A DNA stretch of 64,000 bases from Flavimobilis soli (GCF_002564025.1 NZ_PDJH01000001.1:1550001-1614000), one strand, 5' to 3'; shown: positions 8,753 through 17,589, numbered from the stretch's first letter. Numbers and translations are program-made. The notes: generated by a model not told the origin, from the sequence alone.

Positions 8753-9733
8753 GTGCCCCGCGTCCGTGGCCTCGTCCGGGCCCGCACGTCCGGACCTGGG
8801 TTCACCCGCCGCCGCGCGGGGCGCGGCTTCGTCTACCTCGACGAGGACGGCGCCCGCATCGACGACCCCGAGGTGGTCGAGCGCCTCAAGGCGCTCGTGC
8901 TGCCGCCCGCATGGCGCGACGTCTGGTATGCGCCCGCCCCTCGCTCGCACATCCTCGCGACGGGGGTCGACGACGCCGGTCGTCGTCAGTACGTCTACCA
9001 CCCGAGGTGGGTCGAGGCGCACGACCGCGCGAAGCACGCGCGCAAGCTCGAGCTCGCGGAGCGGCTGCCGCAGGTGCGCCGTCGGGTGACGCGCGACCTG
9101 CGCGCGGAACCGGGCACGTACGAGCGGGCGCTCGCCGTCGCCGTCCGGCTCGTGGACTCGACGCACCTGCGCGTCGGGAGCGAGCGGCACACGGCCGCGA
9201 CGGGCAACCGCGGGCTGACGACATTGCTGTGCCAGCACGTGCGGGTCGAGGAGGGGGTCGTGACGCTCGAGTTCCGCGGCAAGAGCGGGCAGGTGTGGCA
9301 CACGCGGACGGTCGACGACGACCTGGCCGAGGCGGTCGCGTCGCCGCTCGAGCGCAGGTCGCCGCGGGCGCGGCTGCTCGCGCGGCGCGAGGGGCGCTCG
9401 TGGCGGCCGGTGCGGGCGTCGGACGTGAACCGGTACATCCAGGAGATCAGCGGGACGGCGTGCACGGCGAAGGACTTCCGGACGCTGCACGGGTCGATCA
9501 TCGCGGCGCGCGAGCTCGCGCGGATCGGCTGGTCGCCGGACGAGCGGGAGCGGAACCGGACGGTGCGTGCCGCCGTCGTGCGGACGTCGGAGCTGCCGGG
9601 GAACACGCCCGCGGTGGCGAAGAGCAGCTACATCGACCCGGCGATCCTCGACCGTTTCCACGCGAACGAGCTGATCGACCTGAAGCGTGGGGACGCGAAC
9701 GCGTACCTGACCCTCATGCGTGGCGGGAAGTGA
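8753..9733 (+). CDS. DNA topoisomerase IB (poxvirus/Deinococcus-type)
   Basis: Monomeric type IB topoisomerase of 326 residues that relaxes supercoils through a 3'-phosphotyrosyl link. The catalytic set known from Deinococcus TopIB is present with the same spacing: R140 (LRVGSE), K177 (FRGKSG), R243 (DFRTLHG), N284 and nucleophile Y293 (KSSYIDP). The N-terminal domain (about 20-90) contains PPAWRDVWY and YVYHPRW typical of the bacterial family. GTG start lies 5 nt after the Rho-N-like gene. Bacterial TopIB is an accessory enzyme, patchily distributed, often near stress or DNA-repair genes. Confidence 0.95.
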   Translation: MPRVRGLVRARTSGPGFTRRRAGRGFVYLDEDGARIDDPEVVERLKALVLPPAWRDVWYAPAPRSHILATGVDDAGRRQYVYHPRWVEAHDRAKHARKLELAERLPQVRRRVTRDLRAEPGTYERALAVAVRLVDSTHLRVGSERHTAATGNRGLTTLLCQHVRVEEGVVTLEFRGKSGQVWHTRTVDDDLAEAVASPLERRSPRARLLARREGRSWRPVRASDVNRYIQEISGTACTAKDFRTLHGSIIAARELARIGWSPDERERNRTVRAAVVRTSELPGNTPAVAKSSYIDPAILDRFHANELIDLKRGDANAYLTLMRGGK

Positions 9734-9766
9734 GGCAGGGCACTCGCACCTGTCTCCCTGGAGGTC

Positions 9767-9807
9767 TTGACCACCGATCCGTCAGCGATATATCGTTAAG
9801 TATCGCT
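9767..9807 (+). promoter_or_regulatory. padR promoter with overlapping PadR-type operator
   Basis: TTGACC at 9767-9772 is followed 16-18 bp later by TATATC or TATCGT. AGCGATA (9784-9790) and TATCGCT (9801-9807) form a perfect 7-bp inverted repeat with a 10-bp core covering the -10 region. PadR repressors usually bind such AT-rich repeats over their own promoters. Confidence 0.65.
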
Positions 9808-9851
9808 GCGGCACGAGATTGACGCCGCGCACGACAGAGAGGGGGAGCCCC

Positions 9852-10469
9852 ATGAGGACCCCACGCAACACCACCCCAGACTTCTCCAGCCCCGACGAGC
9901 CGCGCCGCGGCCGTCGGCGCCACCGCCACCACGGCGAGTTCGGTCCAGGGCCCTACGGTCCAGGACCCTTCGGTCCGGGGCCGTACGGCCCGGGCGGCCC
10001 GAGTGGCCCGCGTCGTCACGGCGGCCCTCGGCGCGCCGGTCGCGGCGACGTCCGCCTCGCCGTCCTGTCGCTCCTCTCTGAGGAGCCGTCGAACGGCTAC
10101 GGCCTGATCAAGGCCATCGCCACCCGTACCGGCGACGCCTGGCGGCCGAGCCCCGGCTCGGTCTACCCCACGCTCCAGCAGCTCGTCGACGAGGGGCTCG
10201 TCGACACGACCGGTGAAGGCCGCGGCACCGAGTACACGCTCTCCGAGGCCGGGCGCACCTACGTCACCGAGAACGCCGAGCAGATCGCCCGCACCTGGGC
10301 GGCGACTCCCGGCCGGTCCGCGACCGACGTCGCCTTCCACGAGAGCGTCACGAAGCTGCGCGGAGCGATCCAGCAGCTGCGCCACAGCGCGACCGAGGAG
10401 CAGCGCGCGGCCGCGACCGAGAAGCTCGACGAGGTCCGCAGGGCGCTGTACCTGATCCTCGCCGAGTAG
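9852..10469 (+). CDS. PadR-family transcriptional regulator with Gly/Pro-rich N-terminus
   Basis: Winged-helix repressor of 205 residues. The PadR domain is at about 66-140 (LAVLSLLSEEPSNGYGLIKAI, then SPGSVYPTLQQLVDEGLV), followed by a C-terminal dimer helix region. The first 60 residues are Arg/His-rich and contain a GPGPYGPGPFGPGPYGPGG tract, a low-complexity head found in some actinobacterial PadR proteins. The ATG at 9852 follows GAGGGGGAG. Unusually, no transporter or enzyme gene is next to it: the downstream neighbour is convergent. It is therefore either an autoregulator with distant targets or has lost its partner gene. Confidence 0.92.
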   Translation: MRTPRNTTPDFSSPDEPRRGRRRHRHHGEFGPGPYGPGPFGPGPYGPGGPSGPRRHGGPRRAGRGDVRLAVLSLLSEEPSNGYGLIKAIATRTGDAWRPSPGSVYPTLQQLVDEGLVDTTGEGRGTEYTLSEAGRTYVTENAEQIARTWAATPGRSATDVAFHESVTKLRGAIQQLRHSATEEQRAAATEKLDEVRRALYLILAE

Positions 10470-10496
10470 CCGTCCCCGTCACGCTCCTCCACGCAC

Positions 10497-10539
10497 GGAT
10501 CGCCCGCACGCACACTCCACGTGTGCATGCGGGCGATCC
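10497..10539. terminator. Hairpin terminator after padR
   Basis: GGATCGCCCGCA (10497-10508) pairs with TGCGGGCGATCC (10528-10539), with GCACAC/GTGTGC continuing the stem. It lies between convergent genes. Confidence 0.75.
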
Positions 10540-10549
10540 ATCGTCGCGG

Positions 10550-10585
10550 CCTGACCGTCCGGCTGTCGCACGCCGGACGGTCAGG
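10550..10585. terminator. Hairpin terminator after the GH30 gene
   Basis: CCTGACCGTCCGGC (10550-10563) and its exact complement at 10572-10585 form a 14-bp stem with an 8-nt loop, 6 bp beyond the GH30 stop codon. Confidence 0.78.
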
Positions 10586-10591
10586 CTCGGT

Positions 10592-13500
10592 TCAGCGCGT
10601 GACGGTGAGCTTCAGCGGCTTCGCCTTCGACGCCGCCGCCGACGACGACCCCAGGTACGTCACCCGGACCGTGTACTTCCCGCGCTTCAGCCGGTCGAGC
10701 CGCACCGTCGCGCTCGACTTCTTCAGGCTGACGGTCTTCGTCGAGACGACCTTCGAGCCGCGGTAGACCGCGACCCTGACCTTGCCCGTCACGGTCGCGC
10801 GCGGAGCTGCGCCGACCTTGACCGCGACCGATGCCCGCGCCGAGGCGCGGACCTTCTTCTTCGCGAGCGAGGCCTTGGTCGTCGTCGCGCGCAGCACCTT
10901 GACGGTCTTGCGAGCCTCGGACGCCTTGACGCCCGCGGCGCCCTCGTAGCGCGCGGTCACCTGGTAGGTGCCCGGCGTCGTCAGGCGCGGGAGCGTGACC
11001 TTCGCGGCTCCGCGGGACAGCGTCGCCGTCCTGGTCGCGACGACCTTCCCGCCGCGTCGCACCGTGACGGTCGCCTTGCCGCTCGCGGCCTTGCCCGCAG
11101 CGGTGACGCTGACCTTGACGACCGGCTTGGAGGTCGTCGTGGGCTTCGTCGGGGTGACGGAGACGGTGGTCCGTGAGGTCACGGCCGGCTTGGGCGCCTT
11201 CGTGACGGTCACGACGACGGCGCTCGACGTCGACGGGGCGACGGTGAGCTCCCCGGCCGCGGCCGGGGCGAACACGGCGGTGTACGTCCGCGTACCGACA
11301 GAGGGGCGCTTCACGACGAGCTCAGCGCGTCCGTCCGCACCCACCTTCGCCGCGCCGATCTGCGACGAGCCGTCGAAGAACGCCACCGTCCCGCCGGCCA
11401 CCGCAGACTGCTTCACGGAGGTCACGGCGGCCTTGAGCGTCACCGAGCCCCCCTCGACGACCGAGGTCGCCGACGGCGTGAGCCGCACGACGCTCGCCGC
11501 ACGCCCGTCGAGCACGACGACCGGCACCGTGACGACCGTCGCAGACCGGAAGCCCTCCGCGGCCGCAGAGATCTCGGCCGTGACGGACCTGCCGACGTGT
11601 GCGAGGCCGGGCGACCACGTGGCGCTCGTCGCACCCGGGACAGCCACGCCGTCGACCGACCAGCGATACGTCAGCCGCGCGTCAGCAGGGTCGGCGGCGA
11701 CCTGCGCCGTGAGCGTGGCGCCCGCGACCGGGCTGCCCGCGAGGCGAGCGGCCGTGAGCCCGACCTGCTTGTCGAGCGTCACAGTCGTCACGGCCGTCGC
11801 ACCGCTGGGCGCCGTCACGGTCACCGTGACGGTGTCCCCGGTACGGACGACGTCGACCGTCGCGGCGCCGTCGACCGGTACGGCCCGCACGACCGGGGCA
11901 GCACCGCGCGCCTGCACCTCGTACGTGGTCACGGCGGGGTCGAAGCCCTCGACGTCGACGCCGCCGACGGTGAGGCGGGCCAGGTCGGTCACCGCTGCGG
12001 GCGCTCCCACCTGGGCGTACACCTCGACCTCGGACACGATGATGTGCGTCGCCGCGCGTGCGTCGAGCACGACGCGGACCGCGTCGGTCGCCGCGCCGAC
12101 CGGCAGGTCGACGACCGGAGCCGTCGCCTGCTCGGGCAGGGACACGACGTCGCCCGAGTCGACCCACGTCCCCGTGCGCGGGTCACGGTGCTGGGCGCGC
12201 ATCGTCGTCGGCCACGTGTAGCTCGAGCCGTCCTTGTAGAAGTAGACGCGCACGCTCTCGACGACCTCCGGCCGTGCGAGCGCGTACGTCAGCGTTGCGC
12301 GGGTCTCCTTCTCGTTCTTCCAGTTGGACCAGCCCTTGTCGGTCGTGTCGCCGTTGATCGTGCGGGTGACCGGGTAGCCGGACTCGGTGAAGTCGGCGGC
12401 CGACGGCGTCGACGTGAGCGCGACGTTCTCCTCGCCGCCCGCGGGGACGACGATCACGTGGAGCGTCGCAGCGACGTCCGCCGTGCCCGTGGCGGAGGCA
12501 GCGACCGTGCCGCGCACGGTCAGGCGGCCCGGGTCGGCGAGCGCAGCCGCGTCGACGTCGTCGAGCGCCCACGTGACGGGCAGGTCGAAGCGCGAGTCGC
12601 CGAGCCCGACCTGCGTCGGGACGGTCGTCGGCGCCCACGCCGCGAGCAGCGCGGGCGAGGAGCCGGCGACGACGGTCACCGACACGGGGTCGGCGGCGAC
12701 GACCTGGCCGACCTCGACGACGACGCGCGCGTCGGTCACCGGGTTGCCGTACACGTCCGTGCCGGTCCCGGTGATCGTCACCGTGCCGGCCGTCTCCCAC
12801 GCGTCGGCGGGGACGGACCACGTGATCGGCGTCGCGACGCCGGAGCCCCACGAGTAGGTCGGGACGACGGTCGACGGGAGCGTGGCAGGGACGCCGACCT
12901 GCGTGCGGGCCTTGAGCGGCACGACGACGGGCTGCTCGTCGACGGCGCGGAACGTCCAGCGCTGGTTCGCGCCGCCGTTCGACTCGGAGACGCCGACGCG
13001 CGCGTTCTCGGTCGTGGACTGGCCGCCGACCTCGAGCGAGGACGCCGTCTGGGCGCTGACGAGGGACCAGGTGACGCCGTCGAGCGTCGTGAGGTGCCAG
13101 CGGGTGCCGGGCGTGGCGCTCGCCTCGGCGAGAGTCACGTCGCGCAGGTCGGTCCCGGCGCTCGTCGCGCCGAGGAAGCGGCCGTCGTGGACGGACTCGA
13201 GCGCGAAGGTGCGGCGGCCCGCGACGGCCGAGGCGTCGGACGTCTCGTGCGCGACCCAGAGCTGGCGCGGGAGCGCGGCGGACGTCGTCGCGGGCGACGT
13301 GATCGTCGTCGTGCTCTCCGTCGAGAGCGTCAGGGCCTTGCTCGACTGCACGCCGACGACCTGGACGGTCCCGCCGTCGTGCAGCGGTGCGGCGGTCGGC
13401 GCGACGCCGGAGACGCCGCTGACCTCGAACGTCGTGACGGACCGCGCGGGGACGGTGAGCGTCGCGGTGCGCGCGTCGCGGTCGACCGTGACCGGGGTGC

Positions 13501-15235
13501 CGGCGACGAGAGCGGTCGACGTGTCGTCGACGTCGGCCGCCTGGGTCGTGACGTAGGGCGTGACGGTCGCGCCCTGCGCGACGTCGCCGAACCGGGACAG
13601 GTCGAGGACGACCGTGCGGTCCGCGGTCGTGGCGTTGGTGTGCACGACGCTCAGGCTCGATCCGTCCGCGCCGAGCGCAGCGGTCGAGCTGGCGTCGTCG
13701 ACCGCGACGAAGCGGTCGCCGGGGGTGATGAAGCGCATGAAGTTGCGCATCGTGTCGAACTTGGAGTTGGTGACGATCGAGCAGTCGGCCACGTCCGCGG
13801 CCGTGTTGCCGGCGGCGATCGCGTCGGCGACACGACGCTGCGACTTGAAGCCGATCGCGTCAGCCTCGTCGACGACGGAACCGTCGACAGCGACCCACTC
13901 GCAGTCGAAGTCGATGAAGACGGAACCCCAGTTGAGGTTCTCGCCCTTCTCCATGTTGTAGAAGTCCTCGACCTCCTGCCAGAGGACGTAGGCGTTCGGC
14001 TGGAGCTCGCGGAGGTCCTCGGTGATCTTCTGGGCGAGGCCGAGGCCTCCGCTGATCGCGACGGGGTCAAAGCCACCGCCCACGAAGTCGCCACCGGTCT
14101 CGCTCATCCACAGCGGCTTCTCGCTGGCGAGCGCGTGGTCACGCGCCTGCATGCGGCCGCCGGACCAGTAGGTGTGGACGTTGATCTGGCCGACGTCGGC
14201 GCGCGTCGCGGCGTCGTACTGCTTCCACGCGTTGTTGAAGTTCTGCGGGTGGGTCTCGTCGTTCGCGGACACCACGGCGTCCGACGACGACGTCTCGAGC
14301 TCGTCGGCGAGGAGCTTGACGAGCGACTGCTGCTGACCCGCGCCCGGGCCTGCGCAGATCTGCGCGCCCTCCTGGGGTTTCTTCACCGCATCCGTGAACG
14401 GGGTGATGCCGTCGGCGAGGCGGCCGGACGGCGTGGACCAGTAGCCGGTGCACGGCTCGTTGAACGGCGTGACCGTCTGGAAGTCGACGTCGTACGTGTC
14501 CTCGAGGTGCTCGACGACCCGCGTGAGGTAGCCGGCGAACTTCGCGGGGACGTCGTCGGCCGTGCGCACCTGCTCCGTCGTGGAGCTCGCGCCGCCCGAG
14601 GTGTAGCCGGAGTTCGTCATGAAGAAGGGCGGGGAGTTGGCGAAGCCCTCGAGGACGAGGTCCTCGCGCTCCTGCGCGAGGCGCTCGAGCCACCAGCGCT
14701 GTGTGGCGTCCTTGGTCCAGTCGTAGCTCGCCTCGTCGTCGGGGTCCCACGCGGCGGCGAGCGCGGCGCGGTCGGCGAAGCTCGTGGTGACGGGTCCGTA
14801 GAGGCTCGCGGGGTCGGTGCTGAGATCCTCGGCCCAGTAGCCGTCGACGGCGGCGCCCTGCCGGAAGTAGTCGCCGACGTCGGACGCGCGTCCTCCGCCG
14901 ATGTTGTAGCGGGCGACGTTCATGTTGAGGCCTTCGGCGCCGAACACGAGGTCGAAGAGCTGTTCGCGCAGCGCGTCGGGGTAGTCGCCGGTGGCGTTCG
15001 CGAACCAGACGAGCGAGTTACCCCAGCCCTGGAAGGGTTCGCCCGCGTAGGCGGGGTTGGGGGTGATCGTGGTGGGCCGGGCGGCCGCCGTGGCGGTGGC
15101 AGCCGCGAGCGGCGTGGTGGGGGCGGGAATGGCGGAGGCGCTCGTCGCGCCTGCGACCGCGCCTCCGGCGGCGAGGGACGCGGCGAGCGCTCCGGCGAGC
15201 ACGCGCCGTCGGCGCGCTGGCTGTGTGCTGGTCAT
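10592..15235 (-). CDS. Secreted multidomain GH30 glycosidase, beta-1,6-galactanase-like
   Basis: Secreted 1547-residue enzyme. An N-terminal Arg-rich signal peptide ends near TSASA (about 35). The GH30 clan-A barrel spans about 55-520: FQGWGNSLVWF, VARYNIGGG, GFANSPPFF, the acid/base E260 in TPFNEP, HTYW, and the nucleophile E379 in MSETGG. These follow the pattern of fungal and bifidobacterial GH30_5 beta-1,6-galactanases. Then come a beta-sandwich, a ricin-like lectin segment (about 650-765, ANQRWTF), two Ig-like segments, an F5/8-type carbohydrate-binding domain (about 945-1090), a cadherin-like domain, and Ig-like Lys-rich repeats to the end. No sortase motif. Start ATG at 15235 has AAGAGAG upstream. 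A LacI operator precedes it. Galactanase specificity is inference from family pattern plus the neighbouring GH35 gene. Confidence 0.9.
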   Translation of the reverse strand: MTSTQPARRRRVLAGALAASLAAGGAVAGATSASAIPAPTTPLAAATATAAARPTTITPNPAYAGEPFQGWGNSLVWFANATGDYPDALREQLFDLVFGAEGLNMNVARYNIGGGRASDVGDYFRQGAAVDGYWAEDLSTDPASLYGPVTTSFADRAALAAAWDPDDEASYDWTKDATQRWWLERLAQEREDLVLEGFANSPPFFMTNSGYTSGGASSTTEQVRTADDVPAKFAGYLTRVVEHLEDTYDVDFQTVTPFNEPCTGYWSTPSGRLADGITPFTDAVKKPQEGAQICAGPGAGQQQSLVKLLADELETSSSDAVVSANDETHPQNFNNAWKQYDAATRADVGQINVHTYWSGGRMQARDHALASEKPLWMSETGGDFVGGGFDPVAISGGLGLAQKITEDLRELQPNAYVLWQEVEDFYNMEKGENLNWGSVFIDFDCEWVAVDGSVVDEADAIGFKSQRRVADAIAAGNTAADVADCSIVTNSKFDTMRNFMRFITPGDRFVAVDDASSTAALGADGSSLSVVHTNATTADRTVVLDLSRFGDVAQGATVTPYVTTQAADVDDTSTALVAGTPVTVDRDARTATLTVPARSVTTFEVSGVSGVAPTAAPLHDGGTVQVVGVQSSKALTLSTESTTTITSPATTSAALPRQLWVAHETSDASAVAGRRTFALESVHDGRFLGATSAGTDLRDVTLAEASATPGTRWHLTTLDGVTWSLVSAQTASSLEVGGQSTTENARVGVSESNGGANQRWTFRAVDEQPVVVPLKARTQVGVPATLPSTVVPTYSWGSGVATPITWSVPADAWETAGTVTITGTGTDVYGNPVTDARVVVEVGQVVAADPVSVTVVAGSSPALLAAWAPTTVPTQVGLGDSRFDLPVTWALDDVDAAALADPGRLTVRGTVAASATGTADVAATLHVIVVPAGGEENVALTSTPSAADFTESGYPVTRTINGDTTDKGWSNWKNEKETRATLTYALARPEVVESVRVYFYKDGSSYTWPTTMRAQHRDPRTGTWVDSGDVVSLPEQATAPVVDLPVGAATDAVRVVLDARAATHIIVSEVEVYAQVGAPAAVTDLARLTVGGVDVEGFDPAVTTYEVQARGAAPVVRAVPVDGAATVDVVRTGDTVTVTVTAPSGATAVTTVTLDKQVGLTAARLAGSPVAGATLTAQVAADPADARLTYRWSVDGVAVPGATSATWSPGLAHVGRSVTAEISAAAEGFRSATVVTVPVVVLDGRAASVVRLTPSATSVVEGGSVTLKAAVTSVKQSAVAGGTVAFFDGSSQIGAAKVGADGRAELVVKRPSVGTRTYTAVFAPAAAGELTVAPSTSSAVVVTVTKAPKPAVTSRTTVSVTPTKPTTTSKPVVKVSVTAAGKAASGKATVTVRRGGKVVATRTATLSRGAAKVTLPRLTTPGTYQVTARYEGAAGVKASEARKTVKVLRATTTKASLAKKKVRASARASVAVKVGAAPRATVTGKVRVAVYRGSKVVSTKTVSLKKSSATVRLDRLKRGKYTVRVTYLGSSSAAASKAKPLKLTVTR

Positions 15236-15291
15236 CAGGGGGACTCTCTTCTCGTCGTTGAGCGAGGAGGGGATGAGCGTCGAATGTCCGG

Positions 15292-15305
15292 TGTTTACGT
15301 CAACA
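15292..15305. promoter_or_regulatory. LacI-family operator before the GH30 gene
   Basis: TGTTTACGTCAACA is the exact reverse complement of the site at 16624-16637. On the minus strand TTGACG (15349-15344) and CAGGCT (15326-15321), 17 bp apart, form a plausible promoter; the operator falls about 20 bp downstream of the -10 box, where a bound repressor would block elongation. Confidence 0.8.
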
Positions 15306-15382
15306 TTGACGCCGCGGGCTAGCCTGTCAGGGGATGACCGCCTCGTCAAGACGCGGCAGCACGTGGCCCGGTCCGGCCTACC

Positions 15383-15423
15383 GATCGCCCGATTCCACGC
15401 TCCACGCGTGGAACCGGGCGATC
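15383..15423. terminator. Hairpin terminator after the lacI gene
   Basis: GATCGCCCG-a-TTCCACG (15383-15399) pairs with CGTGGAA-c-CGGGCGATC (15407-15423). The outer arm shares ATCGCCCG with the terminator at 10497-10539. Confidence 0.7.
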
Positions 15424-15458
15424 CGTCGAGAGAAGAGGGGGCGGGACCCGCTGCGGGG

Positions 15459-16502
15459 TCAGCGGCGCGGGGCGCCCGTGCTGCGGCGCACGACGAGCCG
15501 CGTGGGCACGAGGATGTGCCGGTCGGCGAGCACGGCGCGGTTGCGGACCTGCTCGACGAGCAGGTGCACGAGCTCCTCGCCGATCCGCCCGAAGTCCTGC
15601 TTGACCGTCGTCAGCGGCGGCCACAGGTAGCGCGAGAGCGGGATGTCGTCGAAACCGACGACGGAGACGTCCTCGGGAACCCGGCGCCCGAGCTCGTGCA
15701 GCGCGAGCATGAGGCCCGCAGCCATCTCGTCGTTCGCGCAGAACACGGCGGTGACCTCCGGGTCTGACGCGAAGCGCGACCCGAGCGCATAGCCCGACGC
15801 CGCCGTCCAGTCGCCGCGCAACGGCTCGTGGACCTCCCGCCCGCGCGCCTCGAGCGCCTGGCGCCACGCGGTGACGCGCTGGCTCGCCGGGCCGCTGTCC
15901 AGCGGGCCCGCGAGGTGGTGCACGGTGCGGTGCCCGAGGCCGAGCAGATGGGCGATCGCGTCGCGCGTCCCGCCCTCCTGGTCCGCGCCGACGGCGGGGT
16001 GGTGGCCGACGAACCGCGAGTCCGAGACGACGACGGGAAGCCGTGGCGGCAGCGCGAGCGTCTCGGGCGTGACCGTCTCGGCGCGGATGATCACGAGCCC
16101 GTCGATCGCCTGGTGCGAGAGCCTGCGCACCGCTTCGTCGACGCCGGTCGACGCGGGGTCCTCGACGTCGACCAGGTTGACCGTGAACCGCTCGCGACGC
16201 GCTGCTTCGACGAGGGCGTCGATCGTGTGGGACTCCCCCGCGCGCGAGAGACGGTGGGCGATGACGCCGAGCACGCCGAAGCTGCCCATGCGCAGCGCTC
16301 GGGCCGCGTTGTTGGGCGAGTAGCCGAGCTCCTCCATCGCCGCGAGGACGCGTTCGCGCGTCTCCGGCCGCACGACGTCAGCCCCCGTGGACACGCGTGA
16401 GACTGTCTGGGCCGAGACGCCCGCGAGCGCGGCGACGTCGCCGATCGAGGGTCCCGAACGTCGCCTCGAGGGGCGTGGCTGGTTCGTGGTGGGGCTGTCC
16501 AT
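15459..16502 (-). CDS. LacI-family repressor of the galactan locus
   Basis: Sugar-responsive repressor of 347 residues. The helix-turn-helix is at about 19-40 (SIGDVAALAGVSAQTVSRV), the hinge helix at PNNAARAL, and the periplasmic-binding-protein-like effector domain follows to SVVGFDDIPLSRYLWPPLTTV, the usual C-terminal LacI signature. ATG at 16502 follows GGGAGAGG; a longer upstream frame is not conserved. It is divergent from the ABC importer genes and lies between them and the GH30 gene. Three sites matching TGTTKACGTMAACA (two exact, one with two mismatches) lie before the genes it is expected to control. The effector is probably galactose or a galacto-oligosaccharide. Confidence 0.92.
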   Translation of the reverse strand: MDSPTTNQPRPSRRRSGPSIGDVAALAGVSAQTVSRVSTGADVVRPETRERVLAAMEELGYSPNNAARALRMGSFGVLGVIAHRLSRAGESHTIDALVEAARRERFTVNLVDVEDPASTGVDEAVRRLSHQAIDGLVIIRAETVTPETLALPPRLPVVVSDSRFVGHHPAVGADQEGGTRDAIAHLLGLGHRTVHHLAGPLDSGPASQRVTAWRQALEARGREVHEPLRGDWTAASGYALGSRFASDPEVTAVFCANDEMAAGLMLALHELGRRVPEDVSVVGFDDIPLSRYLWPPLTTVKQDFGRIGEELVHLLVEQVRNRAVLADRHILVPTRLVVRRSTGAPRR

Positions 16503-16585
16503 CGGACACCTCTCCCGTCGGGGGTGCGGCGATGGTGACGCAACCATCGTCGGGTCACAGAATAGTCTCGCAGGGGTCACCCCCG

Positions 16586-16637
16586 TTGACACCCGCGGTC
16601 GCGGTGTGCCACGCTCGCCGGGATGTTGACGTAAACA
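16586..16637 (+). promoter_or_regulatory. Promoter and LacI operator of the ABC importer operon
   Basis: TTGACA (16586-16591) is followed by a poor -10 (CACGCT, 16610-16615). The 14-bp operator TGTTGACGTAAACA sits at 16624-16637, just downstream, with one further matched base pair on each side (ATGTTGACGTAAACAT). The operator sequence is identical, in reverse orientation, to that before the GH30 gene. Confidence 0.78.
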
Positions 16638-16662
16638 TCATGGACACGAAGGAGTGCCGCAC

Positions 16663-17586
16663 GTGCAGCAGAGCGTCACCGCCCCGACCCCGCCGACCGG
16701 CACCCGCCGGCGCCCGCGGCGTCTGGACCGCCGATGGGTCGGCTGGGGGTTCATCGGGCCGTTCATGGGCGTCTTCACCCTGACGTTCCTGGCACCGATC
16801 GCCTACTCGATCTACCTGAGCCTCTTCCGCAAGCAGCTCGTCGGCGGCAACGCCTTCGTCGGCCTCGACAACTACGCCGCAGCGTTGCGCGACGACAAGT
16901 TCTGGTCCGCGCTCAGCCGCGTCTCGCTCTTCCTCGTCGTCCAGGTGCCGATCATGCTCGGCATCGCCCTGCTCGTCGCCCTCGCGATCGACTCCGGGCG
17001 CCTGCACGGCCGCAACTTCTTCCGCATCGCGATCTTCATGCCGTACGCCGTCCCCGCCGTCGTCGCCGCGCTCATGTGGGGCTTCATGTACGGCACGCGC
17101 TTCGGCCTGATCGGCAACCTCAACGAGCTCCTCGGCACGTCGATCCCCAACCCGCTCGCCCCCGAGTGGATCCTGCTCGCGATCGGAAACATCGTGACCT
17201 GGGAGTTCGTCGGCTACAACATGCTGATCTTCTTCTCGGCGCTGCGCACCGTGCCGACCTCGCTCTACGAGGCCGCAGAGATCGACGGCGCCGGCCAGTG
17301 GCGGGTCATCAGCGCGATCAAGCTCCCCGCGATCCGCGGCTCGCTCGTCGTCGCGCTGATCTTCTCGATCATCGGCAGCTTCCAGCTCTTCAACGAGCCG
17401 AGCATCCTCCAGGCGATGGCACCGAACGCGATCACGACGTTCTTCACGCCCAACCTGTACGCCTACTCGCTGTCCTTCTCGGGACAGCAGTACAACTACT
17501 CCGCGACCGTCGCGATCATCATGGGCCTGCTCACGATGCTCATCGCCTACGTCGTGCAGCTGCGCGGCATGCGCAAGGAGGCCTGA
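16663..17586 (+). CDS. ABC sugar importer, permease 1 (MalF/LacF type)
   Basis: Membrane component of a carbohydrate ABC importer, 307 residues, with six hydrophobic helices and the EAA loop EAAEIDGAGQWRVISAIKLP that contacts the shared ATPase. The GTG at 16663 is chosen over the in-frame GTG at 16654 because the latter overlaps the GGAG ribosome site (16651-16654), while 16663 lies 8 nt after it. The second permease follows after 3 nt. No ATPase gene is present, as is usual for actinobacterial CUT1 systems that use a common MsiK-type ATPase. Confidence 0.93.
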   Translation: MQQSVTAPTPPTGTRRRPRRLDRRWVGWGFIGPFMGVFTLTFLAPIAYSIYLSLFRKQLVGGNAFVGLDNYAAALRDDKFWSALSRVSLFLVVQVPIMLGIALLVALAIDSGRLHGRNFFRIAIFMPYAVPAVVAALMWGFMYGTRFGLIGNLNELLGTSIPNPLAPEWILLAIGNIVTWEFVGYNMLIFFSALRTVPTSLYEAAEIDGAGQWRVISAIKLPAIRGSLVVALIFSIIGSFQLFNEPSILQAMAPNAITTFFTPNLYAYSLSFSGQQYNYSATVAIIMGLLTMLIAYVVQLRGMRKEA

Positions 17587-17589
17587 CCG

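Noticed and set aside
11597..15322. Very long open frame on the plus strand opposite the GH30 gene (and similar ones opposite the RND, Cvn kinase, pgm and other genes).
   Set aside because: Arg/Asp/Gly-rich translation without any domain, in the frame complementary to a clear gene; typical of third-position GC bias in high-GC DNA.
16654..16662. GTG at 16654 as start of the first galactan permease.
   Set aside because: It overlaps the GGAG ribosome site; GTG 16663 has proper spacing.
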